DNA from: Hemicentrotus pulcherrimus
Lineage: Eukaryota; Echinodermata; Echinoidea; Camarodonta; Strongylocentrotidae
Assembly (NCBI GenBank): GCA_003118195.1
Contig: BEXV01001750.1
Location: 29,939-93,938 of the forward strand
Direction of reading: 5' to 3'
DNA: 64,000 nt
Positions 1 to 11,428 of this stretch are shown one piece after another. A program made the position numbers and the translations under genes. Under the pieces are notes generated by a model. That model had not been told where the DNA came from and made no database searches. It worked only from the letters and a program-made list of their open reading frames with translations. Position 1 is the first letter of the stretch, and every line of letters starts with the position of its first letter.

Positions 1-141
1 CCATCAATGATTTCTTGTTTGGTCTTTTGTAGTTCTTTCCTCATTTCTGTCAAGATCTCTTGCTTCAGTTTCTCATAATCCAGTGAGTTTTCACCTCCTC
101 CACTACCATTGCTGTTACCGTTGAGAGCAGGCTGTGATGGT
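1..141 (-). CDS. ena: Ena/VASP exon: tetramerisation coiled coil (partial, runs off window)
   Basis: This is the C-terminal part of the Ena/VASP protein. The exon opens after a TAG acceptor (CT on the plus strand at 142-143) and begins by completing a Gly codon. A Gly/Ser/Asn-rich spacer follows, then a heptad-like helix containing LDYEKLKQEILTEMRKEL and KTKQEIID. The family's tetramerisation domain has the same pattern of Leu/Ile/Val with alternating Lys and Glu; in VASP the helix reads LKxEL-like repeats and forms a right-handed parallel four-helix coiled coil. It lets the protein act as a processive tetramer on filament barbed ends. The window ends inside the helix, so the last dozen or so residues, the stop codon and the 3' UTR are not seen. 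Frame is continuous with the exon at 4226-4339. Confidence 0.93.
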
Positions 142-3100
142 CTACGTCTATAGTGGAGACAACATCATAGATGAAAGAAAGGGGTATAAAGTCAGACACA
201 TTGTCTTTCATCACAATGAATTATCAGGGTATTTGATGGGCCTATCTTTTGTTTGTTCCTGAGAATTATATCACATTTGCCGATAACTATTATTCTATTG
301 CAAATCATACGTTTTTCACAATAGCTTTTCAAATTAAAAGGGGTTTGCAAAAGCAGAAAAGGGATGGATGGGGAGCAAGTGGGAAGGGGTGGGGAGGGAT
401 GGAGAGAGGGCAGAATTTCAACAAAAATAAAGTACTGCAATTTGTATACACAGTTGACAGGTGTTAACAATACACCAATTTATACTTTAGATCAAGACTT
501 TAAAAAATATAATAATAAGAAAGCAAATACTTCCTTTAGGCTTTTACACTTTCAAACTGTCGGATACAGATGTATCTTTTCGAAAAAAGTACAGGTTGTT
601 ACTTAGCTATCATCTATGTATGAATAATTTTATGTAAGCGTCATAGTGCAAGTGGGATCAATCCAATTCTAAAATTTAGTAAGAAAAACTGAACAATGTT
701 CATTTTTTCAAATATTGATTCGAATTCTTATGTTCTACTAGTACTGATTTTGTTTACCGGTATATCTGAAAATTTGTGCGAACAGTTTTCTTTATAATTT
801 GTTATCTTTATGTAGTCAAATATCCATTTCAAAGTGTATTTTATCATAATTTATTTTTAAACAATATCATGCAAAATTATTTAGCTGTGCAAAGAAGGAA
901 ACACTTAAAATTGAAGATTTTGTACTTTTTTCTCTTTGTGATACAAGTCAATTAAAGATAACTATTCTCAACCCAATCAAAGGTTCATCATTGTCTGGCC
1001 AAACCGCATGTTTAATGATTATACTCAATTTGCAATGTCTTGAAAAGAAAATTTGGCAACAAATCTGTGGCCTGTCAACAGCTAATTGACCGGTAAACAC
1101 AAGATCTATGAAAGTAAATTGGCCAGAAAATGTTACAAGACTGAAGCATCGCAACTCTATGCTGTCTCAAATCTCTTTGATTTTAATGAAATGGTCGGTT
1201 TCCCCTGATTTTAGCATCACAGTGAATATAGGTTGAAGAAGTCTAAACTTTTGTGAGTGCAGTTTTATCACTATTATTATTTCTTTAACTTGGTGGGTGG
1301 CAAGAATCAGAGTATTTGTGACATAATATTATATCACTGTGTACAATGTTTAAAAATGTGAAGGTCTTCAGCTTTAATAGTCTCTGACTCTAATTTGATA
1401 ATGAACATAAATAACACATATCAAACCTTTTATGTCAAATATCAGTGGTGATGGATTACAAAATTATATTAAAATGTGCTTCTCCCAATATGTTGTCTAT
1501 ATATGAATATATGTACATTAAATATATTTAAAGAGTGGATATTAAAAAGTGCTACATATACATCATGATATAGTAATTGTGCAGAAATATATATTTTAAA
1601 TTGAGGTGAGTAATTTGTTTCTCTTGATAAGGCATGTGTATATAAGTGTGTGTATAATTATTGCAATGGTATAAAAGGATCTTTATTATCATTTTTATAT
1701 AAAATAGAGAATTTGTTGAATTTGTAAAAATATATTGGAAAATTCTAAAGGAGTACATTTCAAAATAACATTTTTTTTTCTCTCCCCAAAGAAAGAAAAG
1801 CATGTTTACAAAGGCAAACATTAAAAAAATTAAAATTAACATAAATTCAAAAAAAGATTTGGGATTAGAAGCATATAAAATAAGAATATATGTACACTGT
1901 ATATTTCCACCAACACCTCATGAATATTTAATACTTCTGGATAGCCCCTATATCTGTGCATCAACACCAATTAAATACCTTGTAGTACTCGTCTTGGCTA
2001 TCATAGAATTATGCCCTGCACATAGTTATGCTGTGAACAACTCTGAGCAATATTACATGCATAATCTAGTGTGCTGGTGGAAGAGAGCTTTCACACATGG
2101 TTTGGTTTCATATTCTTACACTTCTTGCATTAAAATGATAGCAAAACCATTATATCCCTATGAGATTTTATTTATTTTCTCTTAAAGTTGAAACCATATT
2201 TCTGCTGGATTTTAAAAATTGGTTCCTATAGTTTAACCAGCGATTAACACACATCACCTAAGAATATAAACTTTTCTTTACATAATTGTATTTATAAAGT
2301 GTCTACGGTACATTTTTACTTTTCTCTTCTTCTAAGTTCTTTAACAATGAATTAATGCAAAGTGTTTATTTACATTAAACCAGACCATTGTGAAGCTATC
2401 TGTAGGCACATTCACAAAGAACACCACATGGCAATCAAATTAGGTTCAGTTGAATTTTGGCACATAGCTCTGTCCAAAATCACTTGAGATCCTCAGTAAA
2501 ATAGGTATCAAGAAGACAAGCATTTTCTAGGTAGAACCAAACTGGATTTCACTGCCATGCTTCATCCAATATGAATATTGGCCTGCATGACCATATAATA
2601 GATAGGTAGGGCGTGTGCAAGCTAGGGAACCAACATGAGAACCAGCTAATGGGTATAGCATGCAGTGGACTTATCTTACCCAACAGGCCTGGGGGACTGA
2701 CTCCCAGGCGTGGGGGTGGCAGCTGGAGGTCGCACGCCATGCTGTCGACTTAAATATGGAACATGAAAGCACAAGCACACCAAAGCACATGAAATAACAA
2801 GATTTTCACAACGAAAGGCAGAAGAGTTATAGAAATAAGTACACAATAAAAATGTTGACAATTCTGCAAATCATCTTCAGATCCAACTCTCTGATTTGAG
2901 GGGTGGGAAACATTAGCCATGCACAGAGACTCACATAAAATGGATTTGCAAAATTGTCCACATTTATCAATAGTCCTGTACAATACTGCTAGTAAAATGC
3001 ACATTCCACAAAACCAAATGATATCTATATATTTCCTAATTAGAGGTTACCCTTAAAGGCACATAATGATTTGATACATCGAACATGCTTCATATACAAG

Positions 3101-4225
3101 AAGGGAACAACATTGGATACAAAATATTGACTGGGATACTGATTGCCACTGATTTCAATTCTATAAAAAAGGGAAAGAGGGAAAACAAAACAAACAAAAC
3201 CTGATTTGCACATCAATGAATAGTTGCATTGCTGTCATCAATTATAGACCAATTCATATTAGAATCTGTTTGACCCTTCCATCTGAAATATTTGACTCAG
3301 ACATTGATGTCAGCTAAAAAAAGTTATATTGTCAAGTTTCTGTTTTCTCTTTATTCAGGTAAGAAGATAGGAAACTAGAATAAGTAATTATTTGTGTTAC
3401 TATTTTGTCTCTAAGTGACCTTTCCTCATCATTACATAATACGGACAATTACAGTTTTCATACTGACAACAAAATTAATGATTGGCTGGTTAAGGGTCTT
3501 TCATTTCTTAATTTTCTTTGAATTGTAATAGATTTAAATGTGAACAGGTCTATCCCACTCATAGTTTGCAAAGGTTGCGAGGGTGAGAGTTGCAAGCGTG
3601 TACGATAATAATATACGATGCTTGGGATGAAACAATGAAATATGCAATGAAAAAGTGATTATCTATAACCATATAGGCTGAAGATATTGGTTAACACTTC
3701 ATTGAATACCGCTTCATTTACAAACTAGACAACAATACATTGCATGTATTCCAGAAACCACAACAAGTTTTTATATGAAGGAATAATGAGAAGGATAATA
3801 TTTTTGGTCCTCGTTTGTCTTTCCTGAAAAGGATATTTTTTTCTGAAATAGAGAGGGGGTCATTCTTAACCTCACAGGATGATTTGCAGTAGAGTATGAA
3901 TGGTACCTCTAAATTCCTTTAATCTCTTTATTAATTAATACAACAGTGGAGTATGATGAAGCTCCAATGAATAGTCTTAACATTTGGATCCAACAGAGAA
4001 AAAAAAATCTATGAGGAATTCCAAAATAAAAGGGTTCTAATACTGCAACAGACAATCTTTGGTTACAAATACCCTGATACAAAAATTTGGCAAGGCCCTA
4101 TCTTAAATGAAAACTTAAATGTTTTGATAAGTACCCTTAATCCTCCTTTAACCCATAATACACAAGCCCATCACTATCCCTTTATACGTCCAGCTCCCAA
4201 CACCTCTGTCAAAAAGGCCTCTTAC
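142..4225 (-). other. Intron, 4.1 kb, AT-rich
   Basis: This intron lies between the 4226-4339 exon and the tetramerisation exon of the Ena/VASP gene. It is AT-rich unique sequence with short purine runs (about 360-415) and A/T homopolymers. No transposon ends, RNA gene or convincing coding exon were seen. Small open frames here have no recognisable family and no flanking splice sites. Confidence 0.6.
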
Positions 4226-4339
4226 CCTCCTGAAAATCCTGGAGATGTAGGGGTGTTGGTCTGATGTTGATCAACACCAGACGGAGGTCTCATGATCCTT
4301 ATACCATCCACGCTATTTCGATTGGACACAGGAGGAGGA
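4226..4339 (-). CDS. ena: Ena/VASP exon: Pro/Ser/Thr linker before the tetramerisation domain
   Basis: A 114-base exon (1 + 37 codons + 2) with acceptor AATGTAG and donor GTAAGA. It encodes a flexible linker that includes RPPPVSNRNSVDGIRIMRPP and ends TNTPTSPGFSGG. In VASP and Mena the same place, between the actin-binding motifs and the coiled coil, is a Ser/Thr/Pro-rich disordered stretch with phosphorylation sites; RNS here is a possible basophilic kinase site (inference). The frame joins the exons at 6179-6251 and 1-141 without a stop. On the transcript strand, a C-run and a long CAT/CAC-type repeat lie just upstream of the acceptor. Confidence 0.85.
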
Positions 4340-4394
4340 CTACATTGGTATACCAAGAGGGCAGGCAGGGAGGGGGGGGGGGGGTGAGATTAGA

Positions 4395-4622
4395 TAATGA
4401 TGATTAGGAGGAAGATGATGATGATAATGATGGTGATGTTGGTGGTGGTGATGATGATGTTGATGATAACGATAAAGATGATGATGATGATAATGATGGT
4501 GATGTTGGTGGTGGTGGTGATGATGTTGATGATTATGATGAAGATGATGATGATGATGATGACGGTATTGGTGGTGGTGATGATGATAATGATAATAATA
4601 GTGATAATAATAATGACAGTGA
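4395..4622. repeat. Imperfect (GAT/GGT)n trinucleotide tract
   Basis: A low-complexity run of GATGAT and GGTGGT triplets interrupted by GATAAT. Because the unit is a multiple of three, it opens every reading frame and creates spurious His-, Met- or Ile-rich frames on both strands. It lies about 55 bases upstream, in transcript terms, of the acceptor of exon 4226-4339. Confidence 0.9.
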
Positions 4623-4904
4623 TCATTGGAGGAGAACAAGTACAAGTGTGCAAAATTTGTGGAAGATTAAGGATGAGGAAGAGAATGAAAGTGAAAATGG
4701 TTACCATAGGAATAAATGGTGATTGTTTTTTTTTTTTTTTGAAGGGAGAAAAATAGATAAACAATGAAAATAAGGACAACGATGATTAAAAGTAGTTGTG
4801 GTTGTGGTGTTATGGCGGTATAGATCATATCACAGATGTTTATCATCACAGTGAGAACAAGTATTATGATGAATAATATGATGATGCCAATCATGACGAC
4901 ATGA

Positions 4905-5075
4905 TATAGAGGATGATGACATTGAAAAAGATGTTGATAATGCTGATGATAGTGATGATGATAGTGATGATGGTGGTGATGATAATGATGGTGGTGGTGG
5001 TGGTGACAATGATGGTGGAGATGACAATGGTGGTGATGATGATGATGGTGATGATTGTGACGATAGTAGTGATAA
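4905..5075. repeat. Second imperfect (GAT/GGT)n trinucleotide tract
   Basis: The same type of GATGATGGTGGT sequence as the tract at 4395-4622, separated from it by about 280 bases of mixed sequence. The spurious open frames it creates are not genes. Confidence 0.88.
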
Positions 5076-6178
5076 CAATTAATGTCAAAATGAAGAGAGA
5101 TGGTTTAACAATGGTAGATACAATAAGAGAGATAAGAACAGTAACTGATATTTAGATTATGTTCAAAGGTAAGTTTACTCTGATATCAAGTTGGTTTGAA
5201 TCAAAGCATACAATTATAAAAAAGGATCTATGAAGTTTGATGAAAATCTGATAAAACTAGGAAAACAACAAATATTAATTTCTAAAGTCATATTTGCTCA
5301 AACACAAAATGGCAATTCTGTGGAGAACTTCTCTCACTTACTCTATACTCAACATTTCATAAATTTCCACTTTCTTGATTGTTGAGGAGGGAACAGATCT
5401 TTTTCATTACCGGTAATAGGTTTTAAGAAACGTATGGCCAATGATTTTTTCTAGAATGGATGAATAACTTAAAATTTTCTCTAGGGAAGATTAGGTAGAA
5501 CAATAAATGGGGAAATCCTTGAAAATGCATCACAGAGTTGCCAATACAAGTTTGATTAAATTACAACTTTCTTACTTGTTATCATATTTTCCTCACACAT
5601 TCAGTGATCAGTTTCTCTAGGTTTTCTGCTTTTATTAAAACCAACTTAATATCAGGATGGACTGCCTTTTTAAATTAGATGCACTATAAGGAGGAAAACT
5701 TCAATAAGGAAAAACAAGTGATGACAATTTTTTTTTTTTTAAAGTCATGATTCATGAGAAATTCTGACAAATATTAAATAAAAGGAGTGAACACAAAAGA
5801 AAAAAAAAGTACTTATTAAAAGAATTCTTAAAAGAATCATGCTTCAAGGCACATCATGCAATGACGATGCTTGTATGATAAAACTAACTGGATGGAAAAA
5901 TGAAAACGAAAACGAAAACAAAGCATATAACATGAAAGACTATCATAAAGGTGATAAAAAAGAACTTTTCAAGTAAATTATAAGATATAGGGCTCTTTGC
6001 ACTGAAGAGAAATATAAATGTGTTTATAGAGTTAAACAAATACAGAACAAAATGAAATGTGATTCACACATCAAATCTCAGAGATGTATCATTCTAATAA
6101 AGTATACTGGTGTAGCATGCAAATCTCAAAATCAAATTATACATGTATTTGGGGGAAGAAATATGGATAAAACCTTAC

Positions 6179-6251
6179 CGATTAAGTTGAGGGGAGGCAC
6201 TAGCAGTGGTATTATCAACACCATTTTTTCTTTCCCATGGTTTGGTAGTGG
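6179..6251 (-). CDS. ena: Ena/VASP exon: TKPWER linker
   Basis: A 73-base exon (2 + 23 codons + 2) after the acceptor TTTGTTTCAG and before the donor GTAAGG. It encodes TTKPWERKNGVDNTTASASP and QLN. The PWER/PWEK motif followed by a Ser/Thr-rich stretch is a hallmark of the Ena/VASP region between the F-actin-binding motif and the tetramerisation domain (VASP has RRPWEK there). Both junctions keep frame. It is probably disordered and a site of phosphoregulation, as in the family. Confidence 0.92.
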
Positions 6252-6814
6252 CTGAAACAAAATATCACAGAAAACATTGGTACTTTTAGTAAAGAAAGAA
6301 TTCTAAAAAACCCTAGCTACTCGGTGAGCACACTTAATGTCGAGTCATACAAATGATTACATATTGCTCCCATACATGGAGGTTGTTGTTGTTGAATAAA
6401 TCTACTAGATGAAGTACCATTCTGGAAATGATCAGGAAACTAGCAGTCGAAAATGATGTCCTCCGCCATGGAGCGATTTTATAAACCAAACAGAATCAAA
6501 TTCTAAAATCCAAGCTTGATTGTAATCCATTAAAAAGTTCTCAGAATATTGTGATTAAAAGCTATTTTTCATAATATATACATGTATGACCCTTTTATCT
6601 AATCAGTTCATTGGCTGTGAGTCTGACAGTAATCCATCTGTCGGTTCTAATGATAATGTGATCACGAGCTAATAATTCTCTCTCACATACAATCTCTATA
6701 GGGGGGGGGACCATTTCAGTGCTGTGAGTTTGACCCATATTTCATCTTTTGGTGACACAACTCTCTCTACTCTACTAGCTATGATCCAGACTAGACGAAC
6801 CCTGGCATGCCTAC
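6252..6814 (-). other. Intron with a degenerate copy of the DR1-array element
   Basis: Short intron. About 6410-6690 resembles the left part of the element at 34487-35572: ATGATGTCCTCCGCCATGGA, then AATCTAATCAGTTCATTGGC-type sequence, then a GTCGGTTCTAATGATAATG segment. A G-run lies at 6702-6709. Confidence 0.55.
6410..6690 (+). mobile_element. Degenerate partial copy of the GCCTCCGCCA-ended element
   Basis: It shares several blocks with the left part of the 34.5-kb element, in the same order: TCCTCCGCCAT and GAGC, a TTGATTGTAATCC block, AATCAGTTCATTGGCT, ATCCATCTGTCGGTTCT and ATAATG followed by CACGAGCTA. The tandem nuclear-receptor-site units and the right end are missing. It is probably an old truncated insertion. 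Confidence 0.6.
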
Positions 6815-6881
6815 CTCTTGGAGCTCCCGGGGGTGATGTCCTACCCGATGGCTTGAGAGCCGAATCTGATGATGGATTCTC
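6815..6881 (-). CDS. ena: Ena/VASP exon: short Ser/Pro linker
   Basis: A 67-base exon (22 codons + 1) with acceptor TATATTTCCAG and donor GAG|GTAGGC. It encodes ENPSSDSALKPSGRTSPPGA and PR. It joins the F-actin-binding exon (phase 0) to the TKPWER exon (phase 1). The sequence itself is not diagnostic; the support is its position, two good splice sites, phase agreement on both sides, and a composition typical of the linker. GRTSPP could be a Pro-directed or basophilic phosphorylation site (inference). Confidence 0.78.
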
Positions 6882-7546
6882 CTGGAAATATACACACAAT
6901 CAAAAATGAATTCTTCTTTTGTATATCTGTATTTGAGCAAGAGCGCACTTTACCATTTAGGATGTATTTCATTCATATTACTTTGTTTTTTTATTTATTT
7001 ACCACTTGTTGGATGGAACACCCATATCAACACGATTCCTTATTTCATAGGGTTCCACTGCATTGAATTCTAAAGTTTGTACAGAAATATCTTTTAAACA
7101 CACAAGATTACACAAGATTTCACAACTGTTGATGTGGAGGTCCCTAAGAAAAGCTGTCTGTTACTCTTCATAATCAAGTGGTTCATAAGTGTGGGAGGCA
7201 GAGGAATTTGCCCCCTTGGTTTATCAGAATCATTAGAAATAAGCAAAGTTTATTATAAAGGAGAAGATGAATGCACTTAAAATGTGTTGACTTGTTGTCT
7301 CCTACCACTTTGTTTCACTAAATTAATGGATAGTGAGTTCAACACCATTTTGACAGTGAAAACATTACTGATGGTCCAGTCCGTTCATATTTCAGTAGTC
7401 ACATGCACAATGCCAGGTTCGACACATCTTTAACCATTCGCATCATATCTCCAAGATCTACTGAAAATAGAATGAAGAACAGTACAAATCTATCATGAGC
7501 TTCATAAGGGAAAAGCGGTAATATGTTATACCATTTACAAACTTAC
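6882..7546 (-). other. Intron, 0.7 kb
   Basis: AT-rich unique sequence between two Ena/VASP exons. Nothing else recognised. Confidence 0.6.
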
Positions 7547-7684
7547 TGAGGCTTGACGACGTTTGTTTAGTTTCTGCTGCAAGGAACTCATGAAATCACC
7601 TCCACCACCACCACCTGCAGGTGGTCTGTTACTACCGCCTCCACCACCGCCGCCTCCGCCAGACGAACCATCAGTGTTTTCATT
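7547..7684 (-). CDS. ena: Ena/VASP exon: poly-Gly and F-actin-binding motif
   Basis: A 138-base, 46-codon exon with phase 0 at both ends, acceptor TTTCAATACAG and donor TCA|GTAAGT. It encodes a Gly-rich segment with two Gly runs around SNRPPAG, then DFMSSLQQKLNKRRQAS. That last part matches the family's F-actin-binding (WH2-like) motif, in which an amphipathic helix of the type LMxxMxxxLxRRR is followed by basic residues; it tethers the protein along filaments. The exon follows the G-actin-binding exon directly, as in VASP, Mena and EVL. The basic cluster KRR is kept. Confidence 0.93.
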
Positions 7685-8089
7685 CTGTATTGAAAGTAAC
7701 ATGATAATAATCCATCATGTTACATTGAAACCAATAAATGGGGCCCTCCTTACATTAGGCTAAATCAGCTACATAGGAAACTCCATCTCCTGCAGTATCA
7801 TTGTGAGATTCTTACAGCAAGATGATTTGAGAGTCTATATCTGATTAGAATCAATTTGTGCTTTAAACTTTTGTCACACATCCAAGTGGTTCATTAGAGG
7901 TTTTTAGAGCCAAATTTGTTTTCAAACAAATGAGGATTAAACCTACATCAGGACAGTGGATAATTCTTGCAACTTATCAGAGCCAATGAGAAATTAGAAT
8001 AATGATTAAAATGACTTTGTCACAAGCAGAGGTAAATGCAATTTTGATTGGATGTAATTTTCAAATGTTCAATGTAATGAGATACATAC
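7685..8089 (-). other. Intron, 0.4 kb
   Basis: AT-rich intron between the proline-rich exon and the F-actin-binding exon. No other feature seen. Confidence 0.6.
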
Positions 8090-8463
8090 CCTGACAACTT
8101 TTTTTAATTTAGCTCCAGCTAATGCTGCTGCCAATCCTCCTGCTGTTCCTCCGCCTCCACCGCCGCCTCCTCCGCCTCCTCCTCCTGAGGATGCAGAGGG
8201 ACCCCCAATAGCTGGTGGTGGTGGTGGAGGGGGTGGGCCTCCACCTGCTGGTGGTGCTGGTGGGCCAGGAGGAGCAGGAGGAGCCGCTGGAGCTGCAGGA
8301 GTGGGTGGGGCTGCTGGAACAGCGGGTGGAGCCGGTGGTGCTGCTGGAACTGGAGGTGCTGCAGGAGCGGCTGGAGGCTGGGGCGGGGCTGGAGGAGCTG
8401 CTGGGGCTGGTCTGGATACGGCAGGAGGACCTGCTGGTGGTTCTGGTGGACTTGGTCTGGTGG
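8090..8463 (-). CDS. ena: Ena/VASP exon: proline-rich region and G-actin-binding motif
   Basis: A 374-base exon (2 + 124 codons) with acceptor TCCTTTGCAG and donor AGG|GTATGT. It encodes a long Pro/Ala-rich region of PPAPP and APPxP repeats, then GPPPPPPPPAIGG, a 13-Gly run, and TAGGLAAALAGAKLKKVVR. Known family roles: poly-Pro segments recruit profilin-actin and SH3/WW proteins, and LAxALAGAKLxKV is the thymosin-like G-actin-binding (GAB) motif that loads monomers. The octaproline followed by Ala-Ile-Gly, lying just before the GAB motif, resembles a profilin-actin loading site. In VASP the GAB motif is followed by a PKA/PKG-regulated Ser in the context KVSK; here the corresponding residues are KVVR, so that Ser is absent. 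Confidence 0.95.
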
Positions 8464-9510
8464 CTGCAAAGGAAGACAAGAAGAGCAAATCAATAACAAA
8501 TTTATCTTGCTGACTACCAACTTAAATTATTCCCATAGGCATGATAAAGGACCACTCTGTTTCTGTTACCAGTTATAGTTCAATACAATTCAATTACTGT
8601 ATGTACTGCCAAAGTGTACAAGAGAAAGTTTGTATGTTAACCCTATAGTACCACAGAGTTTTATAGTTTCATAACTGGAACTTCATTTGTCAAATTCATG
8701 AGTCTTAATTATAATTTGATTTGATTAAGTTTTACTCTAACACGGTAGCCCCACCACTATTTGACAAAAAAAGATCTTCCTGGGGGCACTGTATAAAAGA
8801 CTATCAATCTATTCCTATTGGTCAAGCAGGCAATCAATATTTCTTATGAAATAAAACTTTATCATGAACTTGGCTCTTTCTGTTTTTTTTAGAAAGAATA
8901 CACAAATTTTAGTTGAAATATTCACTACAACATTTAAACTCTCAGCTGAGTTATGCCACCTAGGACTTGGAAATGCCTTACAGACCAGTCATAATACACG
9001 TTTGTCAGCCTGTGTCAAAAGCGATCAACGCATTATCCATCACCTAATTTTGAAGGATAGGGGTAAGTTTGACCAATAATAAGAGGCAATTATAGCAAGG
9101 CTGTTCCCAAACAGTTGAAGTAGTCAGCTGTCCTAGCTAGCAAAGGAACTGGGATTTATAACTAGGTAGAAGGGCACATCCCTATGCCCCCCCCCCNTCT
9201 CTTAAAATAACTCTTATTTGAAGGAGCTGGATCATGATTTGTCTTCTAGGAAAGGTCACTGCGGATTGTGCATATGCCTGCATTAGTTCACAATGTCTGA
9301 ACAATGTGCACTGCAGGTATTGGACATTACCTAAAATGATCTGCAGATTATCAGAACATTTTTCTCTTTTGAAAACGGTATTTGCACACTATTATCAGTT
9401 CTAATGGATTAACCCAAAAACGAATCAATTGTATTCAAAATATGTCCATTGTAAGACTAAGATCTTCTCAAAGAGCTAATAGTTTTTTTCAATAATGGGT
9501 CATCTCCTAA

Positions 9511-9955
9511 TGCTAAGTTCACACCGACGCCGCATTGATGGCGCATTAAATCGGCGACCAAAGCGGCGGCAAAGCGTAACAAAGCTTGATTAAAGCGTAA
9601 AGACCGTAATAGACCATGAGAAAGCTTTGAGCAATTCAGGACATTCGGCAAGAACGCCAACATTTTTTTAAACTGTTTAAAAATTTGAGGCGATCTGTCA
9701 CGCATTGCGTAAAGCGGGGAGAGCGTATTAAAGCTTATCAAAGCGTCACAAAGCATATCAAAGCTTTGCTCAAAGCGTAGGAAAGCTTAACAGAGTTAAC
9801 ATTTTTTGGCGCTCTTGCCGAATGTCCCGAAATGTTAAAAGCTTTCTCATGCTCTATTACGGTCTTTACGCTTTAAGTAAGCTTTGTTACGCTTTGCCGC
9901 CGCTTTGTTCGCCGATTTAATGCGCCATCAATGCGGCATCGGTGTGAACTTAGCA
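9511..9955. mobile_element. PIF/Harbinger-like foldback MITE
   Basis: The left arm starts TGCTAAGTTCACACCGACGC and the right arm ends in its inverted counterpart, GGTGTGAACTTAGCA. The inverted repeat extends about 150 bases on each side, through GCATTGATGGCGCATTAAAT, GGCGGCAAAGCGTAAC and TAGACC...GAGAAAGCTTT, leaving a short centre. TAA flanks both ends (9508-9510 and 9956-9958), fitting the 3-bp TWA target duplication of PIF/Harbinger elements. No transposase is encoded. Repeated AAAGCGT/AAAGCTT words fill the arms. Confidence 0.8.
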
Positions 9956-9993
9956 TAACATATCTCAGGAGATCGTGAGATTTTTTGAAAAAA

Positions 9994-10052
9994 TGACGCC
10001 GCATTGATCGCCGATTTAAAGCGCGGCAATCGGTGTCGGTGTGAACTAGGCA
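9994..10052. mobile_element. Terminal fragment of the same foldback family
   Basis: GACGCCGCATTGATCGCCGA and GGTGTGAACTAGGCA repeat the terminal words of the element at 9511-9955, again followed by TAA (10053-10055). It is probably a truncated or rearranged second copy. Alternatively the original element ended here and the inner TAA-flanked unit is an internal derivative. Confidence 0.6.
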
Positions 10053-11363
10053 TAAGAAAGAGTGTCTATATTTCTGATCATTACAGTGTACATGTCAAAG
10101 CCCTAATGTCAATATATTGAATAATGAGTATCTACATGTACATATCAGGATAATGACAAAGACATAGTGGAAAGCTGAATTCTTGGCTGCACCATTCTTC
10201 ATTTCCTGAAGTGGGACCCCACTGAGGTTTCTCTAAAAACTTCAATGCTTAAAGAGATGAGTAAGAAAGTAGCCTGCCAAAACATATAAAGAGCAGTCAA
10301 ACTTGGCAATTGCCACTTACATTTCAATCTGCTGCAATTTTTCAGTAGTCTAAGCCGTTTAATCCTGATATATCATGCTAAATCTAAACCATATTTCCAC
10401 AACCAATATTCAGTTTTGTCTTTTAATATCTGTTTTCTTGATTCAAGTCAGTGTTTTAAAAGGGAAATTCTAAGAGGGGGAATGAACATTGTTTCTATTT
10501 TAGATGCCAATATAGAAAAGAAAAACACAATCTTACTTTGACAATTTCATAATGGGCATATCTCTTCCAAGATCTTAGAGCAGTTAATGTCTTTCTCAAT
10601 ACAAAAGTGGCAAGTGTTACATGTATTACAGCTGGAGCAAAATAACATGTAGGTAAAAACATTTTCAAGTTGAACCTAATGGGACTGTAAAACCACATTT
10701 ACCTAAAATTAAAGCATTTAGAAATTTGATCCTATGGCCCGTAAAAAAAAAAAAGAAAAGAGAATTGACATTTTATGACCTATTTCAGTTATTAGGGGCC
10801 TAATCTTTGATTAATATACTTAATAGACAAACAGCCGTTTATTCACAATAATGACCAATCAGTACTGATTAAATGGTAAGTTTTTTGTTAATTTGTAACT
10901 GGTCTAATATCCTTTGAACAGGCTTGCATGGATCTAAAAAATATACTCAAATTATTATCTAGCAATCTAGCCTACACAGACAGTTCTAAAGTAGTATTCA
11001 TTGTAATACTGATAAACTGTAGTTTTTTTCAGAATCTTCAATTCATTTTAACAAGTGACTTGCATGTCTGCCAAGTGTTTGCCCTGCCTGCCTAAGGAAT
11101 AACTCTAATAAATCCATATGGTGGAATGTTGTAGTTTTGGTTCCATGGTAGTAACGGAGTGTAAACAAATCTTGTATAATCCAACAAAATCTACACTAAA
11201 TGTGTATAAACAATAATACAAATGCATATATCTTATATATATATATATTCACTGGTAAGTTATTTCAAAAAACTTTTATTTAGATACTTTCCTCTCTGAT
11301 AGATCCTTTCTTTTAGTTACAATTTAAACACACCATTGTTCAATAACCCTGTTGTATACTTAC

Positions 11364-11428
11364 CGGGCATTGAATTATTGTCCAGACCTCCGCTTCTCCT
11401 ATTTGTATCCTGATGTTGGTTGTACAAC
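11364..11428 (-). CDS. ena: Ena/VASP exon: linker with RRS site
   Basis: A 65-base exon (1 + 21 codons + 1) with acceptor CTTGTGCAG and donor G|GTAAGT. It encodes RLYNQHQDTNRRSGGLDNNS and MP, directly before the proline-rich exon. In VASP the conserved regulatory PKA site (RRVS) is in this place, just upstream of the polyproline region. NRRSGG here may be its counterpart, though spacing differs from the classic RRxS pattern (inference). Both junctions are in frame. Confidence 0.82.

Larger units (their letters stand above)
4340..6178 (-). other. Intron, 1.8 kb, with two trinucleotide-rich tracts
   Basis: Intron between the 6179-6251 and 4226-4339 exons. It holds a G-run at about 4372-4384 and the two imperfect GAT/GGT tracts listed separately. 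The rest is AT-rich unique sequence with no coding exon seen. Confidence 0.6.
8464..11363 (-). other. Intron, 2.9 kb, with a foldback transposon
   Basis: It contains the PIF/Harbinger-like foldback at 9511-9955 with a related terminal fragment to 10052, and a C-run with one ambiguous base at 9187-9197. A short (TA)n lies at about 11233-11248. The remainder is AT-rich unique sequence. Confidence 0.6.

Noticed and set aside
4340..5155. His-, Met-, Ile- and Ser-rich open frames on both strands
   Set aside because: They are translations of GAT/GGT trinucleotide repeats, which keep every frame open. No splice sites or non-repeat coding sequence support them.
8119..8520. Gln/Leu/Pro-rich and Glu/Leu/Val-rich frames overlapping the proline-rich exon
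   Set aside because: They are other-frame readings of a GC-rich Pro/Gly exon. Only the frame that continues through the flanking splice sites into EVH1-linker and actin-binding motifs is real.
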